Shown piece after piece: positions 30,344-41,963 of a stretch of 64,000 nucleotides of DNA. The position numbers and the translations under genes were made by a program. The notes beneath the pieces were generated by a model, which did no database searches, was not told the origin of the DNA, and was given only the letters and a program-made list of their open reading frames with translations. How positions within the stretch are numbered: position 1 is the first letter of the stretch; each line of letters begins with the position of its first letter. Origin of the DNA: Chanos chanos (lineage: Eukaryota > Chordata > Actinopteri > Gonorynchiformes > Chanidae); contig NC_044509.1 of assembly GCF_902362185.1 (NCBI RefSeq), forward strand, positions 16,119,366 to 16,183,365. Direction: 5' to 3'.

Positions 30344-33300
30344 CTAGTATTTCTGTATGAGGATGGAGGAGGCTCCACCCCCACCGTTACAGATTCCTGC
30401 TAATCCGTACTGCCCGGATTTCAGGTTGTGAACCATGTGTCCCACAATTCTCGTCCCAGACATTCTGGAAGAGGGCAGGGTTGGGGGGCCGAGGGGGGAG
30501 GAGGAAAAAAAAAAGGATTTGTCAACAACACGGTAAATGAGCTCAGTAAACATCCCACGGGGGGGGGGGGGGGGGGGCTCTGTGCTGAAATGAGGCCCGT
30601 GACTTACCCGATGGGGTGTCCGAGCGAGACGGCCCCCCCGTTCACGTTGACTTTGCTCGGGTCGATGTCTAGCATCTTAATGTTGGCCAGGACCACCACG
30701 CTGAAGGCTTCGTTAATCTCCCACATGGCAATGTCCTCCTTCTTCACGCCGGCCGCCTCCAGAACCTGGCCAACAACATTCAAGACGTTACGTCTGGAGT
30801 TTTAGCTCCACAATGATTATTAAATATTAGTATTTCTGTTTATAAAGAGTGTATTAGCTCACCTTGGGTACAGCAAAGGCTGGAGCGATGGGAAAGTCAA
30901 TGGGTGCCACTGCAGCGTCGGCAAAAGCTGTGAATATAGAAAAAAAAAAAACCAGAATGAAAAATTCGCCACAGAACAAAGACGACGATGATGATGATGA
31001 TGATTGCACTGTCGGCTTTCACGACAGCGAGTCAGCGCCAGTGGATCCACAGTCACACAGAAAGAGTTCTACTGTCAGTCCACTGGGTTTGCGTTTGTGT
31101 TGGGTTTTTTTTTTTTCTCTACGCAAACCCATCATTGAAGCTGCGTTGTTGACAGGGTAAACAGGGATTTTGAAAGTATAGATGGAGTGTAGGAACAGAT
31201 TAAATTGGCAGAGGGTGTTCTACAAAAGTGATTTAACAAAGCGTCCACAAAGGTGTCTACACAGTACTCAGACCTTGGCCTTTTTACTGTAGGTGAGACG
31301 GTGGGGGACATTAAAGAAAACGCACAGTCTAGTGGACCCCAGAGCAGGAAAGGAGAAGAGCTGTTTCCCAACGAGGAGGACAGCGCAGCTGAAATCTCAC
31401 ACTCCCCTGGAGAAGCATGCGGGGAACACAGCACGAGGATGTCGGCAGAGAAAGAGTGATGTGAACAGGAAGAGGCGTGGTTTCGGAGACGTTGAGTAAG
31501 ATTGGGAGAAATCGGTCCCTGAGGGGGCTTTAGGAGGAGGAGGAGAACTTTGAAGGAAATGAAATGTTTGAATGGCAGCTGGTGAAGATCATTGCGAGGA
31601 GCGGTGTGTTCAGGAGCAGACAAGAGAGTGAAAATCCAGTCAGCAGAGCTGTGGACCAATGGGAAGCGTCATACAGAGCCAGTTTAAAACAGCATTAAAG
31701 TCGTCCAGTCTGGAGGTGACAGGGAAATGGATTAGACCAGCGAGTCCCCGGGACAGGATATAAAAAAACCCCACTAGACCAGGTGAAATTACGGAAGACA
31801 GGTAACTAATTTATTGCGGGTTTGAAAAGAGAAGGTGCTGTTAGCGGCAGGGCCCAAGGTTTCTGGATAAGTTCTGAGGACTGTTTCCAGCGTTGGGGAT
31901 ATACGGGTCAGGCTTACCTACAATCCTGGCCAGCGGAGTGACGTGGAGTCTCTTTGCCGCCTCTGCCGTCATCAGGACCAGGGCGGCTGCACCGTCGTTC
32001 AGGGTGCTGGCGTTAGCGGCAGTGACTGTACCTGTTTTAAAAAAAGAGAAAGTCGAGTCAGTTCACTGACATGTGCCTTTACTCTCTCTGTCTGAGGTGA
32101 CATTTCAGGAGTGACCTTAAGGTTCAGGGCCTTAATCAGAGGAGCATTGCCAGTGAACACTTCAGAACCCACAGGCCTACGGTTACTAAGCAACTTATTA
32201 ACTAGGCAACTGAGCAGATCCCAAAACCACTGAGGAGACGGAACATTTAAAGGGAAATTCTGACGGCGAGAGAAGGATCCGCCGTACCGTTCTCTTTCTG
32301 AAACACGGTTTTCAGCTTGGGAACTTTGCTAAAGTCGACCCGTCTCCATTCTTCATCCTCGGTAACCACCGCGTCGGGTTTCCCTGTGGTGACACAGAGG
32401 GGCAGTGAGAACACACTGAAACGACCATCTTCTGATTTCAGTCAGAAACCTTTGGTTTTTAGGTGGAGCATTAACAGGGCATGTCATGGTGTGGTTTGAT
32501 CGGAGTTAATGATTGGCTGACGGCATGTCATGGTGTGGTTTGATCAGAGTTAATGATTGGCTGACGTGGCCGGTCTGACCTCTCTGCGGGATGCTCACTG
32601 GGACGACCTCTTTGGCCAGGACCCCGGACTCCCACGCTGCTTTGCTGCGAGTGTATGAATTAATGGCATAGGCGTCCTGTTCTTCTCTGGAGATTTCACT
32701 GTTCTTGGCTGTGTTTTCTGCACAATTTCCCTACAGACATAAAAAATAAACATAAAACCATCACCACCAAGGTATGAAAAATGACTTCATTACATTTGAC
32801 AATCAATCAACTGAACCTGAGACAGAAGAAGCAGAGGTGAGAAAAGACAGTACACTCTTTAATCTTCCATATGACACTTACTCTTAATATCCAGCATCAT
32901 TATTAGTTATTACTTACAGTCAGGACCACATGACATGGGATACTAATGCCCAATATGACATTATGCTGGGGACCAACACCATATGACACCGTGCAGTAAT
33001 GCCAAATACCATAGACCATGTTAGTGCTAATGCGCAGTACCATGTGAAACTTGTTGTAGACGTCTGTAAGTCCGTCCTTCACGATCAGGTCCTCCATCCT
33101 CACCCCTCCGTACGGGGGTGCCTCCCTGGCCATCACGTATGGGACATTGGACATGCTCTCCATACCCCCTGCTACCATCACGTCCTGGGCACACCGTCAC
33201 ACACATGCAGCAACACATACAGAATATATAAATAAGACACCACAATGATAAAAACCCCACTCTGCTAGACCAGTGAGTGTCAGCTCCAGTCCTGGGGGCC

Positions 33301-36295
33301 CACTGTCCTGTTCGTCATGGTTTTAACTCAGGACTGACAAACCTGATTCCACTGATCAATTAATCATCAAGCCCTTGATTAACTCAATTAACTGTGATAA
33401 TGAAGATTTAAAACAAAGACATGCAAGGCACTGGGTCCCCAGGACTGGGATTGAGAATCACTGTGCTAGACCCATGGGGCATTTGTGTATAGATCTACTA
33501 CTCAAGCAAGCATTCACACGTTAGCCTGTGTTTCTTTGACTGAGGCCTACGCATTCCAATGTTAGCCTGTGTTTCTTCATTTTCCCTGACCGCTGGCCAG
33601 CAAAACACACACACAGTCGGCCAACGACAGTCACAAAGTCTCGGTCTCCGGTACCTGGTGTCCACACATCAGACTCTGAGCTGCCATCATAATGGACTTC
33701 ATTCCTGAGGCACATACTTTGTTTATTGTTGTTGCTGGAGTGGAGAGTGGCAGACCTGCAAAGACCAGATCACAGCCCTCAACAGAAATGCTTTATCGGC
33801 CCAGATACCTGCTCTACCTGGGTCACCCGCAGAAAGTTACGTCACTGGCATACTTCACAAGGTTATGAAAAAAACAAAATACTGCACATTAAAAACAGTC
33901 TTGATTCAAGCTAACAAGACTGTATCAAAAACTCTGTTACAAAAATGTCATATTTTCATTAGCAAATCGTTTGTGTGAAAGGAAATGCAATCAAAAACAT
34001 GTGCTGATCTATACATGGTCCCAGAGCAAAGCTCACGTCGTATATTTACACACTACAGTGGGGTTAACATTGTCTAAACCTTCTTTTACCATCTCACTGT
34101 TTTGCCTAGAACCCTCTGAAAACACGGCTCGTTTTTACGTTTTGGTTTTGGAAAATCCCTTTACTATGGGGGGCATTCCTCCAGCTGTACAAACATGTTT
34201 AATCAGGATCAGACTGTCAGTGTCCTATGGAAACTCGGAATGTTAGATTCAGATGAGTTATCTAAGACTGCAACAAGAGTGCGCAGAGCTGCTGGCCGCC
34301 AGGAGAGCGACTGACCGTGCAGCCAAACTTTACACTAAACATAAACAAGACTCACACCCCTTTGGGGGTTTTTCCATGGCTTTCCAAAAACAACGGGAAC
34401 TATCCCCTGTGACTGCAAGTTGTGTTTTTTTTTTGTTTAGTTTTTAAACACACTTATAGATTCCTAAGAGCTTTCTAGTTAGGTTTTCTTTCTCCTACAT
34501 CAAGGTATTAATATTTTTCTACCTGTTCTCTCTTCATAAAGGTCTCTGGACAGACCTAACAGCGAGGTCATATACGAGTATAATCATGCCTCTTATTTCT
34601 GTCCCACCATTCTAACTTAGGCTTCTTTTCTGTCTGTCTTTTCTGTTTACCCAAGCACCAGTTCAGTTTGACCTTGGATTATAAAGGTGATATGTGCCAC
34701 TTAAGTCAAGTGAGAGCAGTTTTCCAGACCAGAACAAGTCACAGTTTTGTACGGTGACAGCTGGGAGACACTTGAGAGAAACGTTTTAGATGTGAACTTT
34801 GACCAGCACATTAACTAAATTTCATACTGTTTGAACTTTGACATTAAAAAACAAAGTTGAAATTTGCTTTTTAAAGTTTAAACACACAGCCAGGTTCTAA
34901 AACAGGGGTCGTGTCCCTAAAGGTATTACAATCTAAATCTTACATGTGCTCACTTGTGTAAGTGAAGTCTCAGACAATACAAATCTCAATAAATTTGCAA
35001 CAGTCCAAGACGCATCCTTTTATTTGTTTATTTTTTAAAAGTCTGCCAGTAAAATATGGAAAATTCTTCCCAAGTCACAGGTAACAAAAGTTACTTGTTT
35101 GTGCATTTGATCTTGAAATCAAACTCACATTGCCTTCCATGCTGGTCATGTCAGGATCCTGATAAAAACCTATGCATATCTGATTTCTTGCCTATAGACC
35201 ACAGTCATTGCAGATAACACTGTCATATTACTCTAGCGTTTGCACGACTGTGAAACAGAAGCATACCTGCACCAAGGAGGGCTTGTCTGGTTGGTGCCTG
35301 ACCTTCACCTGCCTGCAGTACATTCCCCATGTACACCTCCTTCACCTCCTCAGGAGCTATACCTGTCACAGACACAGTGAAAACACACGTCAGACAACCA
35401 ATTAGAGAGTAAACTCAGTCATTATTAAGCACATGAGGGCTCTCTGGGCATCAGTGAAATCCCCAAAACTTTATCTTTAAACATGATATATCTTTCCATT
35501 GTAACAGATGTTACCATGATGCATTTCTGCGTTAAGAGAATCTAAATGTTTTATACCTGCTTTCTCAATAGCCCCCTTAATTGCAACTGAGCCCAGTTTA
35601 GTGGCAGGCACAGAAGCAAGGCTTCCCTTGAAAGACCCCATTGGGGTCCGAACTGCACTGGCGATGACAACTTCCTAAAGAGACATAAATAAACACAGAG
35701 TTCAAAGTTATTTTCTCTACAGGCACATCGTAATATATATTTTCGGGTAAAGCTGTGTGCGATTAGACTAGGTGTGCGCATCCCATTACAGTATTATAAA
35801 CGCACGAGCGGCGGAGGAAGGAGCAACGCTCCTTTGCATCTATGAATACTGCAGAAATTATACTTACATTTAGAGCTGGGCGAGATGCGTACGTCCTGCC
35901 AAGATACGTGTGTGCCTGCAAGGACAAAGAACATTTGCAATATAGATGGCACTCTTTACTCATTTCATTCGTGACAGGTCTATTGCAAAGTGTGGTTTAT
36001 GCTATTGCATAACATGGTAGTTTTTTTTAATCAAAAGTTAAGAACTCTATCTGCAAAACGGCATTTTCTTTCTCCGAAAAACAAAGTGTAATTGCGAGGC
36101 CTCTAGCAAACCAGCATGAAATCGGCTAGCAGAGCGCTCATGCATTTTCAATAGCAAGCTAACAGACTAGCTGTGTTAGCGTGGACAAAGTTGCATAAAA
36201 GTCGGGACAATGACTCTGCTCGCTTCTTTCATATATTCACTTACCAGTTGTCTGCACACTTGAGTGCGTGTGGTAAAAAGTGCGCAAGATGACAT
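30344..36295 (-). CDS. acat1: Mitochondrial acetoacetyl-CoA thiolase (ACAT1), complete, 12 exons, 420 aa
   Basis: Condenses or cleaves acetoacetyl-CoA/2-methylacetoacetyl-CoA in ketone-body use and isoleucine breakdown, in mitochondria. Exons (minus): 36245-36295, 35868-35915, 35557-35674, 35267-35362, 33655-33755, 33041-33184, 32580-32730, 32288-32383, 31918-32031, 30863-30927, 30608-30765, 30344-30464; phases join to 1263 nt. The start [17 protein letters not shown] is a short Arg-containing, acid-free leader fitting mitochondrial import. Catalytic residues are C119 ([10 protein letters not shown]), H378 (SLGHPIG) and C406 (ICNGGGGAS), each seven positions earlier than in human (427 aa). 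Many blocks are near-identical to human ([26 protein letters not shown]-type, [11 protein letters not shown]). An intron carries a hAT MITE. No anomalies in reading frame. Confidence 0.96.
30558..30577. repeat. Poly-G run in an acat1 intron
   Basis: About 18 consecutive G (poly-C on the transcribed strand) lie between the last two acat1 exons, close to the donor at 30608. On the coding strand it adds to pyrimidine content well upstream of the terminal exon acceptor. Confidence 0.85.
32479..32566. repeat. 44-bp tandem duplication in an acat1 intron
   Basis: Two copies of a 44-bp unit beginning gcatgtcatggtgtggtttg differ by about one base and lie just downstream, in minus-strand sense, of exon 32580-32730. 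The high identity suggests a recent duplication. Confidence 0.9.
33271..33463. mobile_element. hAT-type MITE with perfect 8-bp target-site duplication
   Basis: A 193-bp element starts CAGTGAGTGTCAGCTCCAGT and ends ...GATTGAGAATCACTG. Its ends are inverted copies matching the fish hAT/Charlie-type terminus (CAGTGNTTCTCAA...), with inner arms 'agtcctggggg/acccag'. It is flanked on both sides by TGCTAGAC (33263-33270 and 33464-33471), a perfect 8-bp duplication diagnostic of hAT transposition. It lies inside an acat1 intron and is non-autonomous, with no open frame. Confidence 0.92.
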
Positions 36296-36339
36296 AATCA
36301 CAGTTGAAAACTGTGGGCAAAAGAGGACGAAATTCACCT

Positions 36340-36450
36340 TCACTCGAGTACACAGCCAGCGAGACCACAGCCAATGAGAGCGGGAGGTGTGCCTGCGTTG
36401 CGTAGCTTTTGTTACTTCGGAGCAGTATGGGTATTGTAGTTTGTATCGGA
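36340..36450 (-). promoter_or_regulatory. acat1: acat1 proximal promoter (TATA-less, CCAAT motif)
   Basis: The stretch upstream of the acat1 ATG has no TATA box but holds 'agccaatgag' near 36369, a CCAAT core on the plus strand. It is squeezed between acat1 and the poly(A) signals of the first MMP gene, which begin only about 420 bases upstream of the acat1 ATG. Confidence 0.4.
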
Positions 36451-36710
36451 ACGTTTTAGGTGTTTGTGGTCGTTTGGAGAAGGTTCCGCAAATCATATCC
36501 TACCTGTAGGCTAATGATTTATGACGCCCCTGTCTCTTCAACCGAGACTTGGTTCTTTTTTTCAACCCACTCTACTTCCATTCCCACCCCGCCCCTCAAT
36601 GAGTGTGTAGCTGCGAGTGCATTTCAGTTAAGAAATCTAGTGATTTCCAGGAGTTATTTTATGAAATTGGGTCATTGATGGGGAAAAAAAAGATTCATCG
36701 TAGTGAGAAA

Positions 36711-37060
36711 AATACTTTATTCAGCCACTTAATTCAGACAAAACAGTGACAAAAACAAGCAGCAGCAACAACAACAACAAAAATAACGATAACAAAAACA
36801 TTTAGCATTCGTTTTAAATATGTATTTAGTACGAGTGTTAAAGAGTTTTTAGATAGCATAAGCTCTATTTACAGAAAAAAACAGGCACCGTTTATTGAGA
36901 AAATACTTAATTCAGCCACTGAATTTTAACAGAACAGAGGCAACAACAAAGCAACATAATAAGAGTAACAAAAACATTGATCGTCCACTTTACACAAGCT
37001 ATGGGGGTGAAAGACTTTTTAGATACCATAAACTCTATTTTACAGCATAGGAAATAACAA
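36711..37060. repeat. Duplicated 3' UTR segment of the first MMP gene, two poly(A) signals
   Basis: Two diverged copies of a roughly 180-190-bp block occur in tandem. Compare 'attcagccacttaattcagac' near 36720 with 'attcagccactgaatttta' near 36910, and 'gtttttagatagcataagc' near 36845 with 'ctttttagataccataaac' near 37015. Each copy is preceded by tttatt (36716-36721 and 36891-36896), i.e. AATAAA on the gene strand, so the duplication supplies alternative transcript ends. Confidence 0.75.
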
Positions 37061-37099
37061 AGAAATTCTTCTGTAACAGAAAGCTTTTTTTTTTTTTTC

Positions 37100-40034
37100 C
37101 TAATAGCAATCCAGCCAACCATAGTTCAAAAGAACACGTCTCACTCTTCTTGTGTCGTAGTGGTATTCTGTTTGTCTGGCGCCATCCGAGAAATACAAGA
37201 AACCTGAAAAGGTGACAAAACGGAAGTTAATAAGGGAAGAGAGCGACATACAAATAAGTATATGTGCAAACAGCCTAAACGTTTTCTCTCACCATAATTC
37301 TCAAAAGCAGCATCTACTTTCGACCCAATGCCACGGAAATCTCGACGAATCGAGCTTGGGGAAGTACTGTCCATTCTCCCAGTTCTCTCGTTGAAACTTT
37401 TGGAGAAAAATGACATTGAAAAAATAACAGACTTTACTTTTTACCTCACTGTTGCAAATAGCCTACTGAAATTCTGAAACGCTATGTGAATTTTACTTAT
37501 AAGTACTGTAATGGGAATGGGAATGGTAATGGGAATTTCCACATGATTATAATCATGTCCTCATCGCTCACCTCCAGTATTTCCTTCCAACGAAGAACAA
37601 AGTGCGGCCGGTGGATGCGATATGAACGGCAGAATCGATACTTTTCACCGATGACGGAAAGCCAAAGTTGGAGATGGGCTTAGGGTAGCCGGGTAAAGCC
37701 GTGGTCCCTCTGACCGCCCAGTACTGTCGGCCTGCAGCGTGGGCAGATTTAACAAGTTGTAGTCCCTATCTGATTATTTGCAAGCAAATAGTAATGAACC
37801 ACTTCAAAAAGAACGAATATGCTAAATCAACAAACTAATAAGTAATTTAGTATGTGTAGGTCTATGTTTTTTCCCCAACGCGTAATAGCATGACGTGTTT
37901 TTTGAACATTCCATTCTGTCACCTGTATGGTAGGCTATATGATGTGTTGAGCATGTAACAAATAGAAGTGAATGCCATACCATGGAAAAAGTAGGCGACG
38001 TCTCTGGCCTTAAACTCGTAGGCTGCATCGACATAGTTGACTGACGACCAAGTGGATTTTATAGTTTGCAGCTGTACTCCTCTGAAGGAGCCACTCTTCT
38101 TCCAGTAATATCTTGTGAAGACAAAGAATGATAATTAAATACAAATTTTAAAAAAGGTCTTAAGTCAACAGGAATGTGTGTTTTAATGATGTAGAGGTTT
38201 TAACTAGATTGTCTTACCCTTTTTTAAAGAAATAAAGTTCACCCCTTATGCTGGTTGCAGCATCAAACACAAGGTCACGGTTACACCGCTCTGGTGGAGG
38301 ACCTGGTTTGGGATCTGGCCTGGGTTCTGGTTTTGGCTCAGGTCTTGGGTCAGGCTTGGGTACTGGATCAGGGTTGGTAGGTGTGCGAACACCTAGAGGA
38401 GAATCAAAATAAATAAGTAAGTAAACATATGAAAACAAAGCAGGATTTAAAAAAAGAACCCAAAACAAAACAAAACTCACACTGACATAATTAATTTCAT
38501 CTCTAAGTATTTAATTCCATATTATATTTAGTTTTTACCATAAAGAGCCTGGACTCCCAGTCGATCATCACGGGGTAGTCTGTATCCGTTTGTGTTCACG
38601 TATTGGTAAGTGGGGTACATTAGAGCAGAGGGGTCTCGTGAATGGTCCAGTCCCAGAGCATGGCCAAACTCATGGGCAGCCACCAACAGCAAGTTTACTC
38701 CTGAAAAACATGATGTCACCATCAAGTCCATTTGCACGATTTCTATGAGGTAGAATTCTAAAATAAGTCTGATTCTCATTTGCTGTTCTGTGAATGTTTT
38801 ACAGTAAACAAACAAAAAAAAGAATCGACCAAGTAAAATTGTGATGAATCTTTTTTTTTTTTCGAACTCTTTTTTTTCTGTGAATGTTTTACCTCTTGCA
38901 CTCAGAGTCCATTTTTCATCTTCATCAAAGTGTGTGTCTCCTCCTTGATCTGGACCTGGTGAGTTAGCATGAGCTAAGACACCGCTGGGCCCGTCAAACG
39001 GATAAAAGTCTCCGTGATCTGGGAAAAGAGAATTTTGAATAAGCTTTCTGAATAAGCACGTTTATTTTTTCACTGTTTAAAAGAGGAAACCAGGATTCAT
39101 CAACACTCTATACTCACATCTGGCTTTGAACAGAATCATTATATCAGCAGTCCCACTGTAAATCTGTTTGAAGTCCAGAGGTATGACATCGCTGTACAGC
39201 TTAAAGGCCTGGGCAATGGTGGCATCCACTTCCCTCCGGCTCAGGTCAGAGGTGTACTCTGTTATTCTGAGACAGACAGAAACTCCTGAGTCCAACATAA
39301 GCCTCTGCTAGGGAGGGCTTTATCTGTACATACTTGTCATTCATCTGAATCACCAGTTATTTATTTATTTATTTATTTATTTTTAGACTGTGGTTGAGAT
39401 AAATAGTCAGTGGATCATTGAAGAGATTTTCTTTGTTTAAGATGACAACCTGCGGCCATACCTGTATGTAACTGTGTTCTTTTTCCATCTGGGTTTGCCG
39501 TAGAAATGACCGTATCTGGCCACATCTGTTACTCCACACCGGGGTTTTTTCATCACCTCGATAGTGTTTGTGTCCAGTCTTCCAGTCACCTCCAGGCCAA
39601 AGAATTCCTGCATCTTTTTCAGATCCTCCTCAAAAGACCTCAGAGCGATTCGCCTGGAGCCAGGCCCAGTGTCATTTGGATTGGAGAAGAACTGACTCAG
39701 ATAGGCCTGGAGAAAAGAGAAACTTGTGTATAAAATTCAGAGATTACCGGTTAAGGTGATCCTGAATAAACGTTGGTCCATGGGTATGTTTCTCTCTTTC
39801 TCTCTCTCTCTCTCTCTCACCCTCACTCTCTCTTTCTCTTTCTGTGTGCGTGTGTTTGGGTACGTGTGAAATAATACATGATTTTTATCTTTATAAACAT
39901 CTAAATAATACACTTACCTCTGCTCTCTCTTGGTCATCTAGGTACGGAGAATCGGGTGGTGCAGTTGTAGGTGCAGCTTTGCAAAGAGCCAGTCCCACCA
40001 CCGCTACCAATACGAGAACCTGTGTTTGTCTCAT
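37100..40034 (-). CDS. Secreted matrix metalloproteinase 1 of 4 in the cluster, complete, 10 exons, 490 aa
   Basis: Zinc endopeptidase of the extracellular matrix. Exons (minus): 39918-40034, 39462-39706, 39118-39266, 38893-39018, 38539-38700, 38218-38392, 37981-38111, 37572-37731, 37293-37396, 37100-37203; phases join. It has a signal peptide and a propeptide with cysteine switch PRCGVTD (C96; the usual residue after V is P). The catalytic site is [11 protein letters not shown] (222-232) with Met-turn ALMYP. The hinge (about 271-300) is strikingly regular: every second residue is proline between alternating charged residues. The four-bladed hemopexin domain runs from C303 to C489 near the C terminus. 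Collagenase/stromelysin group; a teleost-specific member such as mmp30 or an mmp13 paralogue is possible, and the subfamily is not resolved. Human members have the same 10-exon structure. Confidence 0.92.
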
Positions 40035-40094
40035 CTTCCTGCTGTCTTCCTCTGCAGAGAAGTCAAATTACTCTGCACTCTCTCTCTGCTCCCT

Positions 40095-40103
40095 CTTTTA
40101 TAA
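40095..40103 (-). promoter_or_regulatory. TATA box of the first MMP gene
   Basis: Minus-strand TTATAAAAG lies about 65 bases upstream of the ATG at 40032-40034, typical spacing for TATA-driven inducible MMP promoters. An ETS/PEA3-like AGGAAGT occurs on the plus strand near 40172. Confidence 0.65.
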
Positions 40104-40682
40104 GCCCTGTCCCTGGCTTTGTTTGGATTGTCATTTCCAGTAAGCAGCTGTAATCAGTAGTGCGCGTGTTGCAGGAAGTGTTCTGTAGTGCTTGCTGGTC
40201 TAATTGATGGGGTGTTCCAGGAGCTGTCTGGGCATGCCATCCTCAGGTGGATGAAATGGGTTTGTTATCTCTGGTACGTGGAGCAGGAGGCCCGTGGCAG
40301 GGCGCCAGAAAGTGTTGGTGATACACGTCACCAGAGAGAGGAATGTGAGGGCACACAAACGTGCTGCCAACTGCTTGTTTTTTTAAACTATTACCGTTTT
40401 GACTGAATTAAATATTGCAAAAGATGTGACAATGTTCAAAATGTCATGCGCTTGTCGTCTCCCTTCAGTGGATTGACGTGCCACGACATAACCGTTTATT
40501 CAGGTTTCTCGAACGTGCCAAATGACAATATGCATTGTGCATTATTAATTCCTTTAAATATCAGTGTTATTATCATCTTGGATTATGTAATTTCCCCACA
40601 GGCAATAATCTGACGCCATTAATTCTCAGAAGGAGTCATCTTTAGTCCATCAGGTTTCAGCGAAACTGTACCATATTTTTCA

Positions 40683-40715
40683 GTTGTTTTCTTTTCTGAG
40701 AGAAAAGAAAACAAC
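40683..40715. other. Perfect 15-bp hairpin with 3-nt loop
   Basis: GTTGTTTTCTTTTCT (40683-40697), loop gag, then the exact reverse complement AGAAAAGAAAACAAC (40701-40715). One arm is pure pyrimidine apart from G, so it may also form other non-B structures. Function unknown. Confidence 0.85.
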
Positions 40716-41467
40716 AGAGTAGTCTCTTGTTCTGGGACTATTCAGAAACCCAAGATAATAAAAGCCTTGTTATGCCCTGTTAATTTTAGAGAACATGTCT
40801 TATTTCATCTTGAGGTCATGGAACTAGGGGAAGGTGAAATTACATCACAGTTGATGTTTCTTAAAGGTTAATCATTTAAGGAACAAGGAAACACAGCTTG
40901 AGAGTGAAAATGAACTTATTGTGAGTAACTGCAGTGTTGGAAGATACAGTCCTGAGGAGAAATCATGTTGGGACACAGAGAAGCCAGAAATCTTTTACAG
41001 AGAACCATCTTTATACTGTTTGATGTCTTTGATGAGCAGAGCTGTCAGCTACCTCAGATCCAGGCCAAACATACAGCATGATAATGAGTTTCTCTCAGGG
41101 AAGTAGTTCTCCCCCACCTACCCCAGTGTCCATTCAGCTGTCAAACTCACGGTAGTCTAGACGCTATTAGAGACCTTGTGAACAGTGTTGTGGTCGTAAC
41201 AGTCTTATCCAGGGGTGCTGTCATTAGCCTGTAGGACAGCAGGTATACGGTAGACTGTAGACTGTAATGAGACCCGTGTCTGAGGTCTTACCAAAGGGAC
41301 TGAAGCATGTCTTTCTCAATGTAAAGCTGGCAAAATAACTCTATTAGCAAATATCCATTGCATAGCTTACAGATATGAAGGCACACACAACCATTTTCCC
41401 AGTACAAATATAACAATTATAACAATAATAACAACGCTGCCAATACAACAGTTAATACAGCTGCAGT

Positions 41468-41534
<67 letters not shown>
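41468..41534. repeat. (ATT)n(AAT)n palindromic microsatellite
   Basis: A run of ATT units passes directly into its reverse-complement AAT run, so the tract is a perfect foldback of about 65 bases. Confidence 0.92.
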
Positions 41535-41536
<2 letters not shown>

Positions 41537-41641
41537 GACATGTGACTTGGGGCCAGAGGAAGGGTCAGTGGAAAATTTGGATCAGTTATCTAGCCAAAGG
41601 TAAGAAGTGTACAACTTTTAGGAATTGCCTTGTTCCCAGAG

Positions 41642-41762
41642 AACACTTCTGTCAATCAAGCTGTTCCACACAAAACCCCAAAAGCTTGGAACTCAGTCAA
41701 AAAACACTTCTGTCAAGCAAACTGCTCCACACAAAACCGCAAAAGACTGGAAGTCAGTCGGC
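41642..41762. repeat. Imperfect 61-bp tandem duplication
   Basis: 'acacttctgtcaatcaagct' at 41643 and 'acacttctgtcaagcaaact' at 41704 begin two diverged copies of the same 61-bp unit, which continue through 'ccacacaaaacc'. Probably an old local duplication or part of an unidentified repeat. Confidence 0.8.
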
Positions 41763-41929
41763 CTGTCTATATATGGGCTTTTTGGTAACAGGTAAAAAGT
41801 ACAGCTCTAGCCTCGGGGGAAGAGATTCTGTGTGAGGAATGTCAGCGGATTATGATTCATGTTCTAACATAACAGAGTAGGTGGTACAGGGCCATATTTG
41901 GTTTGCCTTTCAGATGTAATTTAAAGTGA

Positions 41930-41963
<34 letters not shown>

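Noticed and set aside
31132-31659. 175-residue minus-strand frame inside an acat1 intron
   Set aside because: No domain signal, and it lies wholly within the intron between exons 31918-32031 and 30863-30927. It could be an old repeat but I cannot name one.
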